DNA of 64,000 bases from Streptomyces tropicalis (GTDB taxonomy: Bacteria; Actinomycetota; Actinomycetes; Streptomycetales; Streptomycetaceae), in contig NZ_JARJBB010000003.1 in the NCBI RefSeq assembly GCF_029269835.1, positions 434,001-498,000 on the forward strand, written 5' to 3'. Below, piece by piece: positions 6,637 to 15,608 of this stretch. Numbering within the stretch: position 1 is the stretch's first letter; every line of letters begins with the position of its first letter. Under the pieces are notes generated by a model. The model was given only the letters and a program-made list of their open reading frames with translations, searched no databases and was not told where the DNA came from. The position numbers and the translations under genes are program-made.

Positions 6637-8448
6637 TTGTTCACCACCCGCCCCACCCTCCAGGGCACCTTCGGCATGGTGTCGTCCACCCACTGGCTCG
6701 CCTCCCAGGCGGCGATGGCCGTGCTGGAGGGCGGCGGCAACGCCTACGACGCCGCCGTGGCGGGCGCGTTCGTCCTGCACGTCGTGGAACCGCACCTCAA
6801 CGGGCCCGCGGGGGAGGTGCCGATCCTGCTGGCACCGGCCGGCGGCGAGGTCCGGGTGCTGTGCGGGCAGGGGGTCGCCCCGGCCGGGGCCACCGTCGCC
6901 CACTACCGGGGCCTCGGGCTGGACCTCGTCCCCGGCACCGGGCCGCTCGCCGCCGCCGTGCCCGGCGCGTTCGACGCGTGGATGATGCTGCTGCGCGACC
7001 ACGGAACCAAGTCACTCGCCGACGTCCTCGCTCATGCCGTGGCCTACGCCGAGGACGGACACCCGCCCGTGGAGCGCCTCGGCGAGACCGTGGAGACGGT
7101 GCGGGAGCTGTTCACCACCGAGTGGACCTCGTCCGCCGCGGTGTACCTGCCCGGCGGCCGCGCCCCCCGGCCCGGCGAGCTGTTCCGCAACCCCGCGCTC
7201 GCGGCCACCTGGCGGCGGCTGCTCGCCGAGACCGCCGGGGCCGGGGACCGGGAGGCGCAGATCGAGGCCGCCCGCGCGGTATGGCGGTCCGGGTTCGTCG
7301 CCGAGGCCCTGGTCCGCCAGGCCGGGCGGCCCACGCTCGACACCAGCGGCGAGCACCACACCGGCACACTCACCGCGGACGACCTCGCCGCCTGGTCCGC
7401 GACCTACGAGGCGCCGGCGGCGTACGACTGGAACGGCTGGACGGTGTGCAAGGCGGGACCCTGGAGCCAGGGCCCCGTGCTCCTCCAGCAGCTCGCGCTG
7501 CTGCCGCCCGAACTGCCTCCCCACGGCACCGCCGACCGCCTCCATCTGCTGATCGAGGGCTGCAAACTCGCCATGGCCGACCGGGAGGCCTGGTACGGGG
7601 ACGCCGCCGACGTGCCGCTCGCCGAGCTGCTGTCCGCCGGGTACAACGCCGGCCGGCGACGGCTGGTCGGGGAGCGGGCCTCGTCCGAGCTGCGGCCCGG
7701 CAGCCCCGGCGGGCGCTTCCCGCGGCTCAGCGCCCACGCCCACGCTCCGGCCGGGGAAGCGGAGTTCGGCGCCCTCGGAGTGGGGGAGCCGACCCTCGCA
7801 CGGACCGCGGCCGGCGCGCCCGGCGTCGGGTCCGACGGAGGCACCCGCGGGGACACCTGCCACCTCGACGTCGTGGACCGCTGGGGCAACATGGTCGCCG
7901 CCACGCCCAGCGGAGGATGGCTCCAGTCCAACCCCGTCGTGCCCGAGCTGGGCTTCCCGCTGGGCACCCGGCTCCAGATGGCGTGGCTGGACGAGGGGCT
8001 GCCCAACACCCTCACCCCGGGCCGCCGCCCGCGCACCACCCTCACCCCGTCCCTCGCGCTGCGCGACGGTGTGCCGGTGATGGCCTTCGGCACCCCCGGC
8101 GGGGACCAGCAGGACCAGTGGCAGCTGCACTTCCTGCTCGAGGTCGCGCGGCGCGGCCCCGTGCGCGGCGGCCTCGACCTCCAGGGCGCCGTCGACGCCC
8201 CGAACTGGCACAACGAGAGCTTCCCCGGCTCCTTCTACCCGCGCGGGATGCGGCCCGGGCGGGTCGTCCTGGAGTCCCGGACGGACGCGGCGGTCGTCGA
8301 CGGGCTGCGGCGCCGGGGCCACGACGTGGTGCTCGGCCACCCCTGGTCGGAGGGCCGCCTGTGCGCGGTCGCCCGCGACCCGCGGACGGGCGTGCTGTCC
8401 GCGGCAGCCAACCCGCGCGGGATGCAGGGGTACGCGGTGGGGCGCTGA
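6637..8448 (+). CDS. Gamma-glutamyltransferase-family protein
   Basis: A 603-aa Ntn-hydrolase precursor of the gamma-glutamyltranspeptidase/cephalosporin acylase superfamily. It would cleave itself before the nucleophile threonine and then hydrolyse or transfer gamma-glutamyl or acyl groups. The N-terminal signature is GMVSSTHWLASQAAMAVLEGGGNAYDA (split here by key parts GGGNAYDAAVAG). The nucleophile is Thr407 in GDTCHLDVVD, and the oxyanion part is FGTPGGDQQDQW. The TTG start is supported by GAGGTGA six bases upstream. No signal peptide is evident, so it may act in the cytoplasm, unlike secreted homologues. Exact substrate is unknown. Confidence 0.85.
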   Translation: MFTTRPTLQGTFGMVSSTHWLASQAAMAVLEGGGNAYDAAVAGAFVLHVVEPHLNGPAGEVPILLAPAGGEVRVLCGQGVAPAGATVAHYRGLGLDLVPGTGPLAAAVPGAFDAWMMLLRDHGTKSLADVLAHAVAYAEDGHPPVERLGETVETVRELFTTEWTSSAAVYLPGGRAPRPGELFRNPALAATWRRLLAETAGAGDREAQIEAARAVWRSGFVAEALVRQAGRPTLDTSGEHHTGTLTADDLAAWSATYEAPAAYDWNGWTVCKAGPWSQGPVLLQQLALLPPELPPHGTADRLHLLIEGCKLAMADREAWYGDAADVPLAELLSAGYNAGRRRLVGERASSELRPGSPGGRFPRLSAHAHAPAGEAEFGALGVGEPTLARTAAGAPGVGSDGGTRGDTCHLDVVDRWGNMVAATPSGGWLQSNPVVPELGFPLGTRLQMAWLDEGLPNTLTPGRRPRTTLTPSLALRDGVPVMAFGTPGGDQQDQWQLHFLLEVARRGPVRGGLDLQGAVDAPNWHNESFPGSFYPRGMRPGRVVLESRTDAAVVDGLRRRGHDVVLGHPWSEGRLCAVARDPRTGVLSAAANPRGMQGYAVGR

Positions 8449-8585
8449 GCGCAGGGCCCGCCGCCGGTCGCCCATGGCCGGTGGCCGGAGGCCCGCGTTC
8501 CGCGGTCCCGGCGGCACGTGGTGTTCATCCCGATTCCACCGGAGGTGCACCCGGGCGGCGGGCGCTGTCAGCGGCGCGTGTTCTC

Positions 8586-9434
8586 ATGGAGCACATGATC
8601 GAAGAGACGGAAACCATCGACGAGTTTCTCGCCCGCCGCTCGGTCGACGTGGAGGAGGCCGTCCGCAAGGCGGCCGCGGCCGAGATCATGCCCCGCTTCC
8701 GCCGCCTCGCGGAGCACGAGATCGACCAGAAGAGCGGGCCGCACGACCTGGTCACGGACGCCGACCGCCTGGCCGAGCGCCATCTCACGGACACGCTGGC
8801 CGCTCTGCTGCCCGGCTCGGTCGTGGTCGGTGAGGAGGCGGTCCACGCCGACCCCGCGGTCTACGACGCGATCCGCGGCGACCGTCCCGTCTGGATCGTG
8901 GACCCGGTCGACGGGACCCGGCAGTTCGTGCACGGCGACCCGGGCTTCTGCACCCTGGTCGCCCTCGCCGTGCGCGGCGTCGTGGTGGCCTCCTGGACGT
9001 ACGCCCCCGTGCCGGACCGGCTCGCCAGGGCCGTCCGGGGCCGCGGCGCCTTCCTCGACGGCGAGCGGCTGCACGCGGGCGCCCCCGAGCCCGGCCGCGA
9101 CCTGCGCGTGGCCACCTCCCACCCCGACTACACCACCGACGCGCAGAAGCGCGGCCTGCTCGGCCTGCGGTCCGACGGGGTCGCCCCCCGCCCCTGCGGC
9201 TCGGCGGGCCTGGAGTACCTCGCCGTGGCGCGCGGGGAGCTGGACGCCACCGCCTTCTCCTGGGAGGCGGCCTGGGACCACGCGGCCGGTCTGCTGCTGG
9301 TCGAGGAGGCGGGCGGCGCCCACCTGACCCGGGACGGCGTCCCCTTCCGTGTCACCGGAGGCAACACCCTGCCCTTCACCGCGGCCCGGGACGCCGCGAC
9401 GGCCCGGCGGGTGGTGGACCTGCTCTCCCGGTGA
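8586..9434 (+). CDS. Inositol monophosphatase-family phosphatase
   Basis: A 282-aa Mg-dependent phosphatase of the IMPase/HisN/CysQ superfamily. Metal-site motifs are visible: GEEAV, DPVDGT at residues 106-111, and AWDHAAG near the C-terminus. The FVHGDPGFCTLVAL stretch follows the metal loop as in histidinol-phosphatase and inositol-phosphatase relatives. ATG 8586 is used; a second ATG at 8595 is possible, and neither has a strong ribosome binding site. Substrate (inositol phosphate, histidinol phosphate or PAP) cannot be told from sequence. Confidence 0.85.
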   Translation: MEHMIEETETIDEFLARRSVDVEEAVRKAAAAEIMPRFRRLAEHEIDQKSGPHDLVTDADRLAERHLTDTLAALLPGSVVVGEEAVHADPAVYDAIRGDRPVWIVDPVDGTRQFVHGDPGFCTLVALAVRGVVVASWTYAPVPDRLARAVRGRGAFLDGERLHAGAPEPGRDLRVATSHPDYTTDAQKRGLLGLRSDGVAPRPCGSAGLEYLAVARGELDATAFSWEAAWDHAAGLLLVEEAGGAHLTRDGVPFRVTGGNTLPFTAARDAATARRVVDLLSR

Positions 9435-9546
9435 CCCGGCGGGGCCCGGACCGGCCGCGGGGATCTTCCGTCCCGCGGCCCGGCCGTGTCGGTCCATCGG
9501 CATATCCTGGCCCCGAGTTGCCACCGGCTGACGAAGGGGTCCGAAG

Positions 9547-10965
9547 GTGCCGTCGATGCTCGATGCGGTCGTGGTGGGCGCGGGGCCCAACGGGCTGACC
9601 GCTGCCGTGGAGCTCGCGCGCCGCGGCTTCTCCGTGGCCGTGTTCGAGGCGCGCGGCACCGTCGGAGGCGGGGCCCGCACCGAGGAGCTGACCCTCCCCG
9701 GGTTCCGGCACGACCCCTGCTCCGCCGCCCACCCCCTCGGCATCAGCTCGCCCGCCTTCCGCGCCCTGCCCCTGGAGCGCCACGGACTGGAGTGGGTGCA
9801 CCCCGAGCTGCCCATGGCGCACCCCTTCCCGGACGGCACCGCGGCGGTGCTGGCCCGGTCCGTCGCCGAGACCGCCGCCTCCCTCGGACCGCGGGACGCG
9901 GGCACGTACCGCAGGCTGGTCGAGCCGTTCCTGCCCCGCTGGGACACCCTGGTCCGCGACTTCATGTCGCTGCCGGCGGCCCCCCTTCCGCACGACCCGG
10001 TCACCCTGGCCCGCTTCGGCCTGACCGGGCTGCCCCCGTCGACCTGGCTGATGCGCCGCTTCCGCGACGAGCGCGCCAGGACCCTGTTCGCCGGCCTCGT
10101 CGCCCATGTCATCGCCCCTCTCGGCGGGCTCGCCACGAGCGCGGTGGGCCTGATGTTCGCCCTGGCGGCGCACGCCCGCGGCTGGCCGGTGGCCCGCGGT
10201 GGCTCCCAGGCCGTCTCCGACGCCCTCGCCGGCCTCCTGAGGGACCTCGGCGGCGCCGTCCACACCGACTACGAGGTCAAGCGCCTCGACGACCTGCCGC
10301 CCGCACGGGCCTACGTCTTCGACACCTCGCCCACCGCCCTGGCCCGCATCGCCGGCCTCGGCCGGTACTGCGAGGGCTACCGGTACGGCCCCGGCGTCTT
10401 CAAGATCGACTACGCGCTCGACGGCCCGGTGCCCTGGACCGCCGGGCAGGCGCGCCGCGCGGGCACGGTGCAGGTCGGGGCGGACAGCGCCGAGATCGGC
10501 GGCGCGCTGCGCGCCGTGTCCCGCGAGGGCCGCGCCCCGGACCGGCCCTTCCTGATCACCGTCCAGCCCAGTGTCGCCGACCCCACCCGCGCCCCCGCGG
10601 GCAAGCACGTCTTCTGGGCCTACGGCCATGTGCCGCACGGCTGGACCGGCGACCTCACCGACGCCGTCGAGCGCCAGCTGGAGCGCTTCGCGCCCGGCTT
10701 CCGCGACCGCGTCCTCGCCCGCGCCACCGCCGGCCCGCCCGAACTGGCCGCCCGCAACGCCAACTACGTCGGCGGGGACATCGCCTGCGGGGCGGCCTCC
10801 GGGCTCCAGCTCCTGCTGCGGCCCAGGCTGTCGCTGCACCCGTACCACACCCCCCACCCCGCCGTGTTCCTGTGTTCGTCGGCGACGCCGCCCGGCCCCG
10901 GCGTCCACGGCATGTCCGGGCACAACGCGGCCAGAGCCGTCTGGCGGAGACTGAGGCAGACATGA
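9547..10965 (+). CDS. FAD-dependent oxidoreductase, phytoene-desaturase-like
   Basis: A 472-aa flavoprotein. The Rossmann motif [17 protein letters not shown] begins at about residue 11, followed by the second dinucleotide signature [12 protein letters not shown]. The C-terminal [14 protein letters not shown] and the final [10 protein letters not shown] fit the CrtI/amine-oxidase-like FAD family. No carotenoid or other biosynthetic genes are adjacent, so the substrate is unknown. Its TGA overlaps the ATG of the macro-domain gene, so the two are translationally coupled. Confidence 0.8.
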   Translation: MPSMLDAVVVGAGPNGLTAAVELARRGFSVAVFEARGTVGGGARTEELTLPGFRHDPCSAAHPLGISSPAFRALPLERHGLEWVHPELPMAHPFPDGTAAVLARSVAETAASLGPRDAGTYRRLVEPFLPRWDTLVRDFMSLPAAPLPHDPVTLARFGLTGLPPSTWLMRRFRDERARTLFAGLVAHVIAPLGGLATSAVGLMFALAAHARGWPVARGGSQAVSDALAGLLRDLGGAVHTDYEVKRLDDLPPARAYVFDTSPTALARIAGLGRYCEGYRYGPGVFKIDYALDGPVPWTAGQARRAGTVQVGADSAEIGGALRAVSREGRAPDRPFLITVQPSVADPTRAPAGKHVFWAYGHVPHGWTGDLTDAVERQLERFAPGFRDRVLARATAGPPELAARNANYVGGDIACGAASGLQLLLRPRLSLHPYHTPHPAVFLCSSATPPGPGVHGMSGHNAARAVWRRLRQT

Positions 10966-11471
10966 CCACTCTGACCCTCGTCCGGGGCGACATCACCCGG
11001 CAGCGCGCCGACGCGATCGTCAACGCGGCGAACTCCTCCCTGCTCGGCGGCGGAGGCGTGGACGGCGCGATCCACCGCCGCGGCGGCCCCGCCATCCTTC
11101 AGGAGTGCCGGAAGCTGCGCGCCTCCCACTACGGCAGGGGCCTGCCCACCGGACAGGCCGTCGCCACCACCGCGGGCGCCCTGGAAGCCCGGTGGGTGAT
11201 CCACACCGTCGGACCGGTCTACCGGGTGGCCACCGCCGATCCGTCCCTGCTGGCGTCCTGCTACCGCGCGTGCCTGCGGGTCGCCGACGAGCTCGGCGCC
11301 CGGACGGTCGCCTTCCCCGCCATCTCCACCGGCGCCTACGGCTGGCCGATGGACGACGCCGCCCGCATCGCCGTGCAGGAGGTGCGCGCCACGGTCACCG
11401 CCGTCGAGGAGGTCAGGTTCGTGCTCTTCGACGACGCGGCCTACACGGCCTTCGCCGAGCGCATCGGCTGA
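10962..11471 (+). CDS. Macro-domain protein (ADP-ribose / O-acetyl-ADP-ribose hydrolase type)
   Basis: A 169-aa single macro domain. The ADP-ribose pocket signatures are clear: [26 protein letters not shown] (with the NAAN and [10 protein letters not shown] loops) and [13 protein letters not shown]. The catalytic-type Asn and Asp of the MacroD class are present. Relatives remove ADP-ribose from proteins or deacetylate O-acetyl-ADP-ribose made by sirtuins. The start overlaps the stop of the upstream oxidoreductase (ATGA). An ADP-ribosylglycohydrolase and a Nudix protein lie 2.3-4 kb downstream. Confidence 0.9.
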   Translation: MTTLTLVRGDITRQRADAIVNAANSSLLGGGGVDGAIHRRGGPAILQECRKLRASHYGRGLPTGQAVATTAGALEARWVIHTVGPVYRVATADPSLLASCYRACLRVADELGARTVAFPAISTGAYGWPMDDAARIAVQEVRATVTAVEEVRFVLFDDAAYTAFAERIG

Positions 11472-11685
11472 CGCCGGGCCGGTCAGACGTGCTGCGCGGC
11501 GCGGCCCCGGCGGACGGGGCGGCCTCGGCGGACGGGGCGGCCGCGGCAGCGGGCTGCGCTCGGACGCGCGGCGGGCCCGGCACGGCGGCGGTGATCCGGG
11601 CGGGTGCAGGACAGGGCAGGCTGATGTCGGATTCCCGCCAGCCGCAGGGCCGCCGGTGACCGATGCTGGAGGCATGCAGAACGGG

Positions 11686-13179
11686 ATGCACTCCGACCGC
11701 GAGCGCTGTGTGCGCGCCGTCCAGTCCAAGGACGCGCGGTTCGACGGATGGTTCTTCACGGCCGTCCTGACGACCCGCATCTACTGCCGGCCCAGCTGCC
11801 CCGTGGTCCCGCCCAAGCCGGAGAACATGACCTTCTACCCGAGTGCGGCCGCGTGCCAGCAGGCCGGATTCCGGGCCTGCAAACGCTGCCGCCCCGACAC
11901 CAGCCCGGGCTCGCCCGAGCGGAACCAGCGGGCCGACCTCGTCGCCCGCGCCATGCGGCTCGTCGCCGACGGCGTCGTGGACCGCGAGGGCGTCCCCGGC
12001 CTCGCCGCCCGCCTCGGCTACAGCACCCGCCAGGTCGAACGCCAGCTCCTCGCCGAGCTGGGCGCCGGACCGCTCGCGCTCGCCCGCGCCCAGCGCGCCG
12101 AGACCGCCCGGCTGCTGATCGAGACGACCGCGCTGCCGATGGCGGAGATCGCCTTCGCCGCGGGCTTCTGCTCGATCCGCACCTTCAACGACACCGTGCG
12201 CGAGGTCTTCGCGCTCTCCCCGAGCGCACTGCGCTCCCGGGTCCCCGCACGCCGTACCGCGGCGGCCCCGGCCGGCCCGCGCCCCGCCACCCCCGCGGCC
12301 CTCTCGCTGCGGTTGCCGTTCCGCGCCCCGCTGAACCCGGACAACCTCTTCGGGCACCTGGCGGCCACCGCCGTGCCCGGGGTGGAGGAATGGCGCGACG
12401 GGGCCTACCGGCGCACCCTGCGCCTGCCGTACGGGCACGGCATCGCCGCGCTCACGCCCACACCGGACCACATCGCCTGCCGCCTCACGCTCAGCGACCT
12501 GCGCGACCTGCCGGTCGCCATCAGCCGCTGCCGCCGCCTGCTCGACCTCGACGCCGACCCCGTCGCCGTCGACGACCAGCTGCGCACCGACCCGGTGCTC
12601 GCGCCCCTGGTCGACAAGGCACCGGGACGGCGGGTGCCGCGCACCGTCGACGAGGCCGAGTTCGCGCTGCGCGCCGTGCTCGGGCAGCAGGTCTCCACCG
12701 CCGCCGCCCGCACCCACGCCGCCCGCCTGGTCACCGCGCACGGCGACCCCGTCGACGACCCGGAGGGCGGCCTCACCCACCTCTTCCCCGAACCGGGCGC
12801 GCTCGCCGCGCTCGACCCCGAGTCGCTGGCGATGCCGCGTGCCCGCCGCACCACGTTCACCACGCTCGTGGGGCATCTGGCCGACGGCAGCATCCAGGTG
12901 GGAGTGGAGAGCGACTGGCACGAGACCCGCGCCCGGCTGCTGGAGCTGCCCGGCCTCGGCCCGTGGACCGTGGACGTCGTCGCCATGCGCGCCCTCGGCG
13001 ACCCCGACGCCTTCCTCCCCACCGACCTCGGCATCCGCCGCGCCGCGCGGGAGCTGGGACTGCCCTCGACACCCGCCGCGCTCACCGCGCGCGCCGCGGC
13101 CTGGCGGCCCTGGCGGGCGTACGCCGTCCAGTACCTGTGGGCGACCGACAGCCACCCGATCAACTTCCTTCCCGTCTGA
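11686..13179 (+). CDS. alkA: Ada-AlkA fusion: methylation sensor and 3-methyladenine DNA glycosylase
   Basis: A 497-aa protein with three parts. The Ada zinc domain has Cys34-x3-Cys38 and Cys65-x2-Cys68 (IYCRPSC, CKRCRP); Cys34 is the expected methyl acceptor. An AraC-type HTH follows (LAARLGYSTRQVERQL and MAEIAFAAGFCSIRTFNDTV). The C-terminal half is an AlkA glycosylase with the helix-hairpin-helix ELPGLGPWTVDVVAMRALG and catalytic Asp447 in PTDLGIRRA. ATG 11686 gives the usual N-terminus, with GGAGG 13 bases upstream; starts at 11656 and 11674 are possible. ogt follows nine bases later, so the two form an alkylation-repair operon probably controlled by this protein. Confidence 0.92.
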   Translation: MHSDRERCVRAVQSKDARFDGWFFTAVLTTRIYCRPSCPVVPPKPENMTFYPSAAACQQAGFRACKRCRPDTSPGSPERNQRADLVARAMRLVADGVVDREGVPGLAARLGYSTRQVERQLLAELGAGPLALARAQRAETARLLIETTALPMAEIAFAAGFCSIRTFNDTVREVFALSPSALRSRVPARRTAAAPAGPRPATPAALSLRLPFRAPLNPDNLFGHLAATAVPGVEEWRDGAYRRTLRLPYGHGIAALTPTPDHIACRLTLSDLRDLPVAISRCRRLLDLDADPVAVDDQLRTDPVLAPLVDKAPGRRVPRTVDEAEFALRAVLGQQVSTAAARTHAARLVTAHGDPVDDPEGGLTHLFPEPGALAALDPESLAMPRARRTTFTTLVGHLADGSIQVGVESDWHETRARLLELPGLGPWTVDVVAMRALGDPDAFLPTDLGIRRAARELGLPSTPAALTARAAAWRPWRAYAVQYLWATDSHPINFLPV

Positions 13180-13188
13180 GGACGTCCC

Positions 13189-13671
13189 GTGAAACAGCAC
13201 ACCGTCATCGAAAGCCCCTACGGCCCCCTCACCCTTGTCGCCGACGACGGCGTCCTGTGCGGTCTCTACATGACCGACCAGCGGCACCGCCCGCCCGAGG
13301 AGACCTTCGGGGAACGCGACGACCGCCCCTTCGGCGAGGCCGAGGACCAGCTCGCGGCCTACTTCGCCGGCGACCTGAAGGACTTCACGCTCGACCTGCG
13401 CCTGGACGGCACCCCGTTCCAGCGCAGCGTCTGGGACCAGCTGCGCCGCATCCCCTACGGCGAGACCCGCAGCTACGGCCAGCTGGCCGGCGCCCTCGGC
13501 AATCCGGGAGCGTCCCGCGCCGTCGGCCTCGCCAACGGCAGGAACCCCGTCGGCATCATCGTGCCCTGCCACCGCGTCGTCGGCGCGGGCGGCGACCTCA
13601 CCGGCTACGGCGGCGGCCTGCCCCGCAAGCGCCGCCTGCTGGAATTCGAACGCGGCGCCGGGCTCTTCTGA
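13189..13671 (+). CDS. ogt: Methylated-DNA-protein-cysteine methyltransferase
   Basis: A 160-aa suicide enzyme that moves methyl groups from O6-methylguanine to its own cysteine. The active site IVPCHRVVG has Cys127. Upstream are the DNA-binding helix (PYGETRSYGQLAGALG) and the Asn-hinge region (GLANGRNPVG). Length matches the Ogt family. The GTG start follows AGGACG and is nine bases after the Ada-AlkA stop. Confidence 0.93.
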   Translation: MKQHTVIESPYGPLTLVADDGVLCGLYMTDQRHRPPEETFGERDDRPFGEAEDQLAAYFAGDLKDFTLDLRLDGTPFQRSVWDQLRRIPYGETRSYGQLAGALGNPGASRAVGLANGRNPVGIIVPCHRVVGAGGDLTGYGGGLPRKRRLLEFERGAGLF

Positions 13672-13738
13672 GGCACGGCGCCCGCGCTGCACGGGCCGCG
13701 GCCGGGTGACGCCCGGGCCGCGGTCCCGGCGCCGTGCC
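13672..13738. terminator. Long stem-loop after ogt
   Basis: GGCACGGCGCC (13672-13682) pairs with GGCGCCGTGCC (13728-13738). The interior contains further self-complementary GC blocks, including GGGCCGCGG near 13693. It lies between the ends of ogt (plus) and the Nudix gene (minus), so it can terminate both. Confidence 0.6.
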
Positions 13739-13792
13739 GGCCCAGGACGGCGCCGGTGCGTCGGCCCCTGCCGAGGCGCCGGCGCCCGCGCC

Positions 13793-14284
13793 TCAGGCGA
13801 CGCGGTGCCCGTTCTCCAGCTCGGCCGTGCCCGTACCGCCGGCGAGGACGTCGAGGGCGGCCAGGACCCGGCCGCCCAGCGCGCCCGGCAGATGCGCCGC
13901 GAGCTCCTCCCGGGGCACCAGCCGCCACGACAGCAATTCCTCCTCCTGGAGCCGGATGGCCTTCAGCTCGTCCTCGCCGAGGACACCGCCGTCGTACAGG
14001 TACGCGACCAGGGGCGGGCGTCCGGGCCCGCGCACCCAGTCCACCGCGAGCAGACGGCCGGGCTCGCGGTCCAGGCCGATCTCCTCCAGCGTCTCCCGGC
14101 GCGCCCCCAGCCGCGGGGTCTCCCCGTCGTCGGACTCGATGGTGCCGCCCGGAAGTGCCCACCCGTCACGGTAGTTGGGCTCCACCAGCAGCACACGCCC
14201 CGCCGCGTCGCGGAGGAGGACGGCGGCACCGGCGAGCACCCGGGGCAGGCCCGCGATGTACGCGGCGAAGTCCGAAGTCGTCAT
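13793..14284 (-). CDS. Nudix hydrolase, ADP-ribose pyrophosphatase candidate
   Basis: A 163-aa Nudix protein. The box GX5EX7REUXEEXGU reads from GGTIESDDGE through RRETLEEIGL, with WALPGG just before it. Such enzymes split nucleoside diphosphates linked to another moiety. Its ATG overlaps the stop of the ADP-ribosylglycohydrolase gene (ATGA), so the two are made together; free ADP-ribose released by that enzyme is therefore a likely substrate. The substrate is inferred from context only. Confidence 0.85.
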   Translation of the reverse strand: MTTSDFAAYIAGLPRVLAGAAVLLRDAAGRVLLVEPNYRDGWALPGGTIESDDGETPRLGARRETLEEIGLDREPGRLLAVDWVRGPGRPPLVAYLYDGGVLGEDELKAIRLQEEELLSWRLVPREELAAHLPGALGGRVLAALDVLAGGTGTAELENGHRVA

Positions 14285-15435
14285 GCGCGCAGGGTAACCG
14301 GGCCGGCCGCAGCGGCGCCGGGGCCCGCACCCGTACCGGCGTCCGCGCCCCGCGCCGTGGCCAGGCGCAGGGTGCGGGACGCCAGCTCGCTGATCCGCAC
14401 GCCGTCGAAGCCGAACACCGCGCTGCGGACCGTGTCCTCCAACGGGTCCCTCCACTGCGGCGGGATCGCCCGCGCCCCCGTCATCACCCCCGCCACCGAG
14501 CCCGCCGTCGCCCCGTTGGAGTCGGTGTCCAGGCCGCCGCGCACGGTCAGCGCGAGGGTGCGGGTGAAGTCGCCGTCGCCGTGGAGCAGGCCCGCCGTGA
14601 GCACGGCGGCGTTCGGCACGACGTGGATCCAGCCGAGCCCCGCGGTCTCCTCCGCGAGCGTGGCCAGCGTCTCCTCCCAGGAGAGGCCTGCCTCGTGCAG
14701 CGACGCGGTCCGGCGCACGGTGCGGGCCAGCCGGCAGCCCGCCGGGACCACCGCGAGCGCGGTGTCGATCGCGTCGCGGACCGTCGGCGCGGTGAACGCC
14801 GCGGCGATCAGCGCCGCCGCCCACATCGCGCCGTGGACGCCGTTGCCGGTGTGCGACAGCACCGCGTCCCGGCGGGCCAGGGCGGCCGCCCGCCGCGGGT
14901 CGCCCGGGCTGGTCCAGCCGTGGACGTCGGCGCGGATCAGGGCGCCGATCCACTCCTGGTACGGATTGCCGTACGTGGCCGTCACGGGCGGTCGGAGACC
15001 GGCCGCGAGATTGCGGTACGCGGCCCGCTCGGCCGTGAACGTCTGCAGGTACGGCAGCCGGCGCAGCCACAGGTCGCCGACCTGCTCGGTGCCGAAGCCG
15101 AAGCCGTGCGTCTCCAGGAGGTCCAGGCCCAGGATCGAGTAGTCGATGTCGTCGTCGCGGCAGCTGCCGTGGACGCGGCCGCGGACGCAGGCGCGCCACT
15201 CGGGGCGCAGCGCCCGGGCGTCGTCGTCGGTGGCCGGTTCCGGGAGGTAGTCGGTGAGCGGGAGGGCCGCGGCCCGTCGCAGGTAGCGGTCGATGCGGTC
15301 GCGGGTCCACACCTCGCCCTGCTCGACCGGCTTGCCGAGCATGTTGCCCGCGATCCGGCCCAGCCAGCCCCCGTGGACGCGGTCGGCGAGGTCCGGGCCC
15401 GCGGGGACGTCCGGCTCCGTGCGTGCAGGGGTCAT
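14281..15435 (-). CDS. ADP-ribosylglycohydrolase-family protein
   Basis: A 384-aa protein of the ADP-ribosylhydrolase (DraG/ARH) superfamily, which removes ADP-ribose from proteins or small molecules using two metal ions. The family pattern is clear: DRVHGGWLGRIAGNMLGKPVE at the start, the acidic metal cluster CRDDDIDYSILGLDLLE, and the C-terminal metal loop GLDTDSNGATAGSVAG. A Gly/Ala-rich tail of about 25 residues follows. It is the first gene of a two-gene unit with the Nudix protein. A divergent promoter must lie in 15436-15608, shared with glycerate kinase. Confidence 0.9.
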   Translation of the reverse strand: MTPARTEPDVPAGPDLADRVHGGWLGRIAGNMLGKPVEQGEVWTRDRIDRYLRRAAALPLTDYLPEPATDDDARALRPEWRACVRGRVHGSCRDDDIDYSILGLDLLETHGFGFGTEQVGDLWLRRLPYLQTFTAERAAYRNLAAGLRPPVTATYGNPYQEWIGALIRADVHGWTSPGDPRRAAALARRDAVLSHTGNGVHGAMWAAALIAAAFTAPTVRDAIDTALAVVPAGCRLARTVRRTASLHEAGLSWEETLATLAEETAGLGWIHVVPNAAVLTAGLLHGDGDFTRTLALTVRGGLDTDSNGATAGSVAGVMTGARAIPPQWRDPLEDTVRSAVFGFDGVRISELASRTLRLATARGADAGTGAGPGAAAAGPVTLRA

Positions 15436-15608
15436 GGCGGGGTTCTACCCGCCCCGGGCGGGGTCCGAGCGTCATCGGCCGCTTCGGGGCGGGTCCGTGC
15501 GGTCCGGGGTGCGGCGCCGGGGCATGACGGCGGAGGCGGTGTGCGGTTAGGGTCGCAGCGGCGCGACTGGCCCCGCCGCGCGGGGCCCGGAGAGCAAGGG
15601 GACGCAAG

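Noticed and set aside
6015-9434. 1139-aa plus-strand frame over the gamma-glutamyltransferase gene
   Set aside because: Only its last 282 codons (from 8586) are real, the inositol monophosphatase; the rest is a shadow of the transferase frame.
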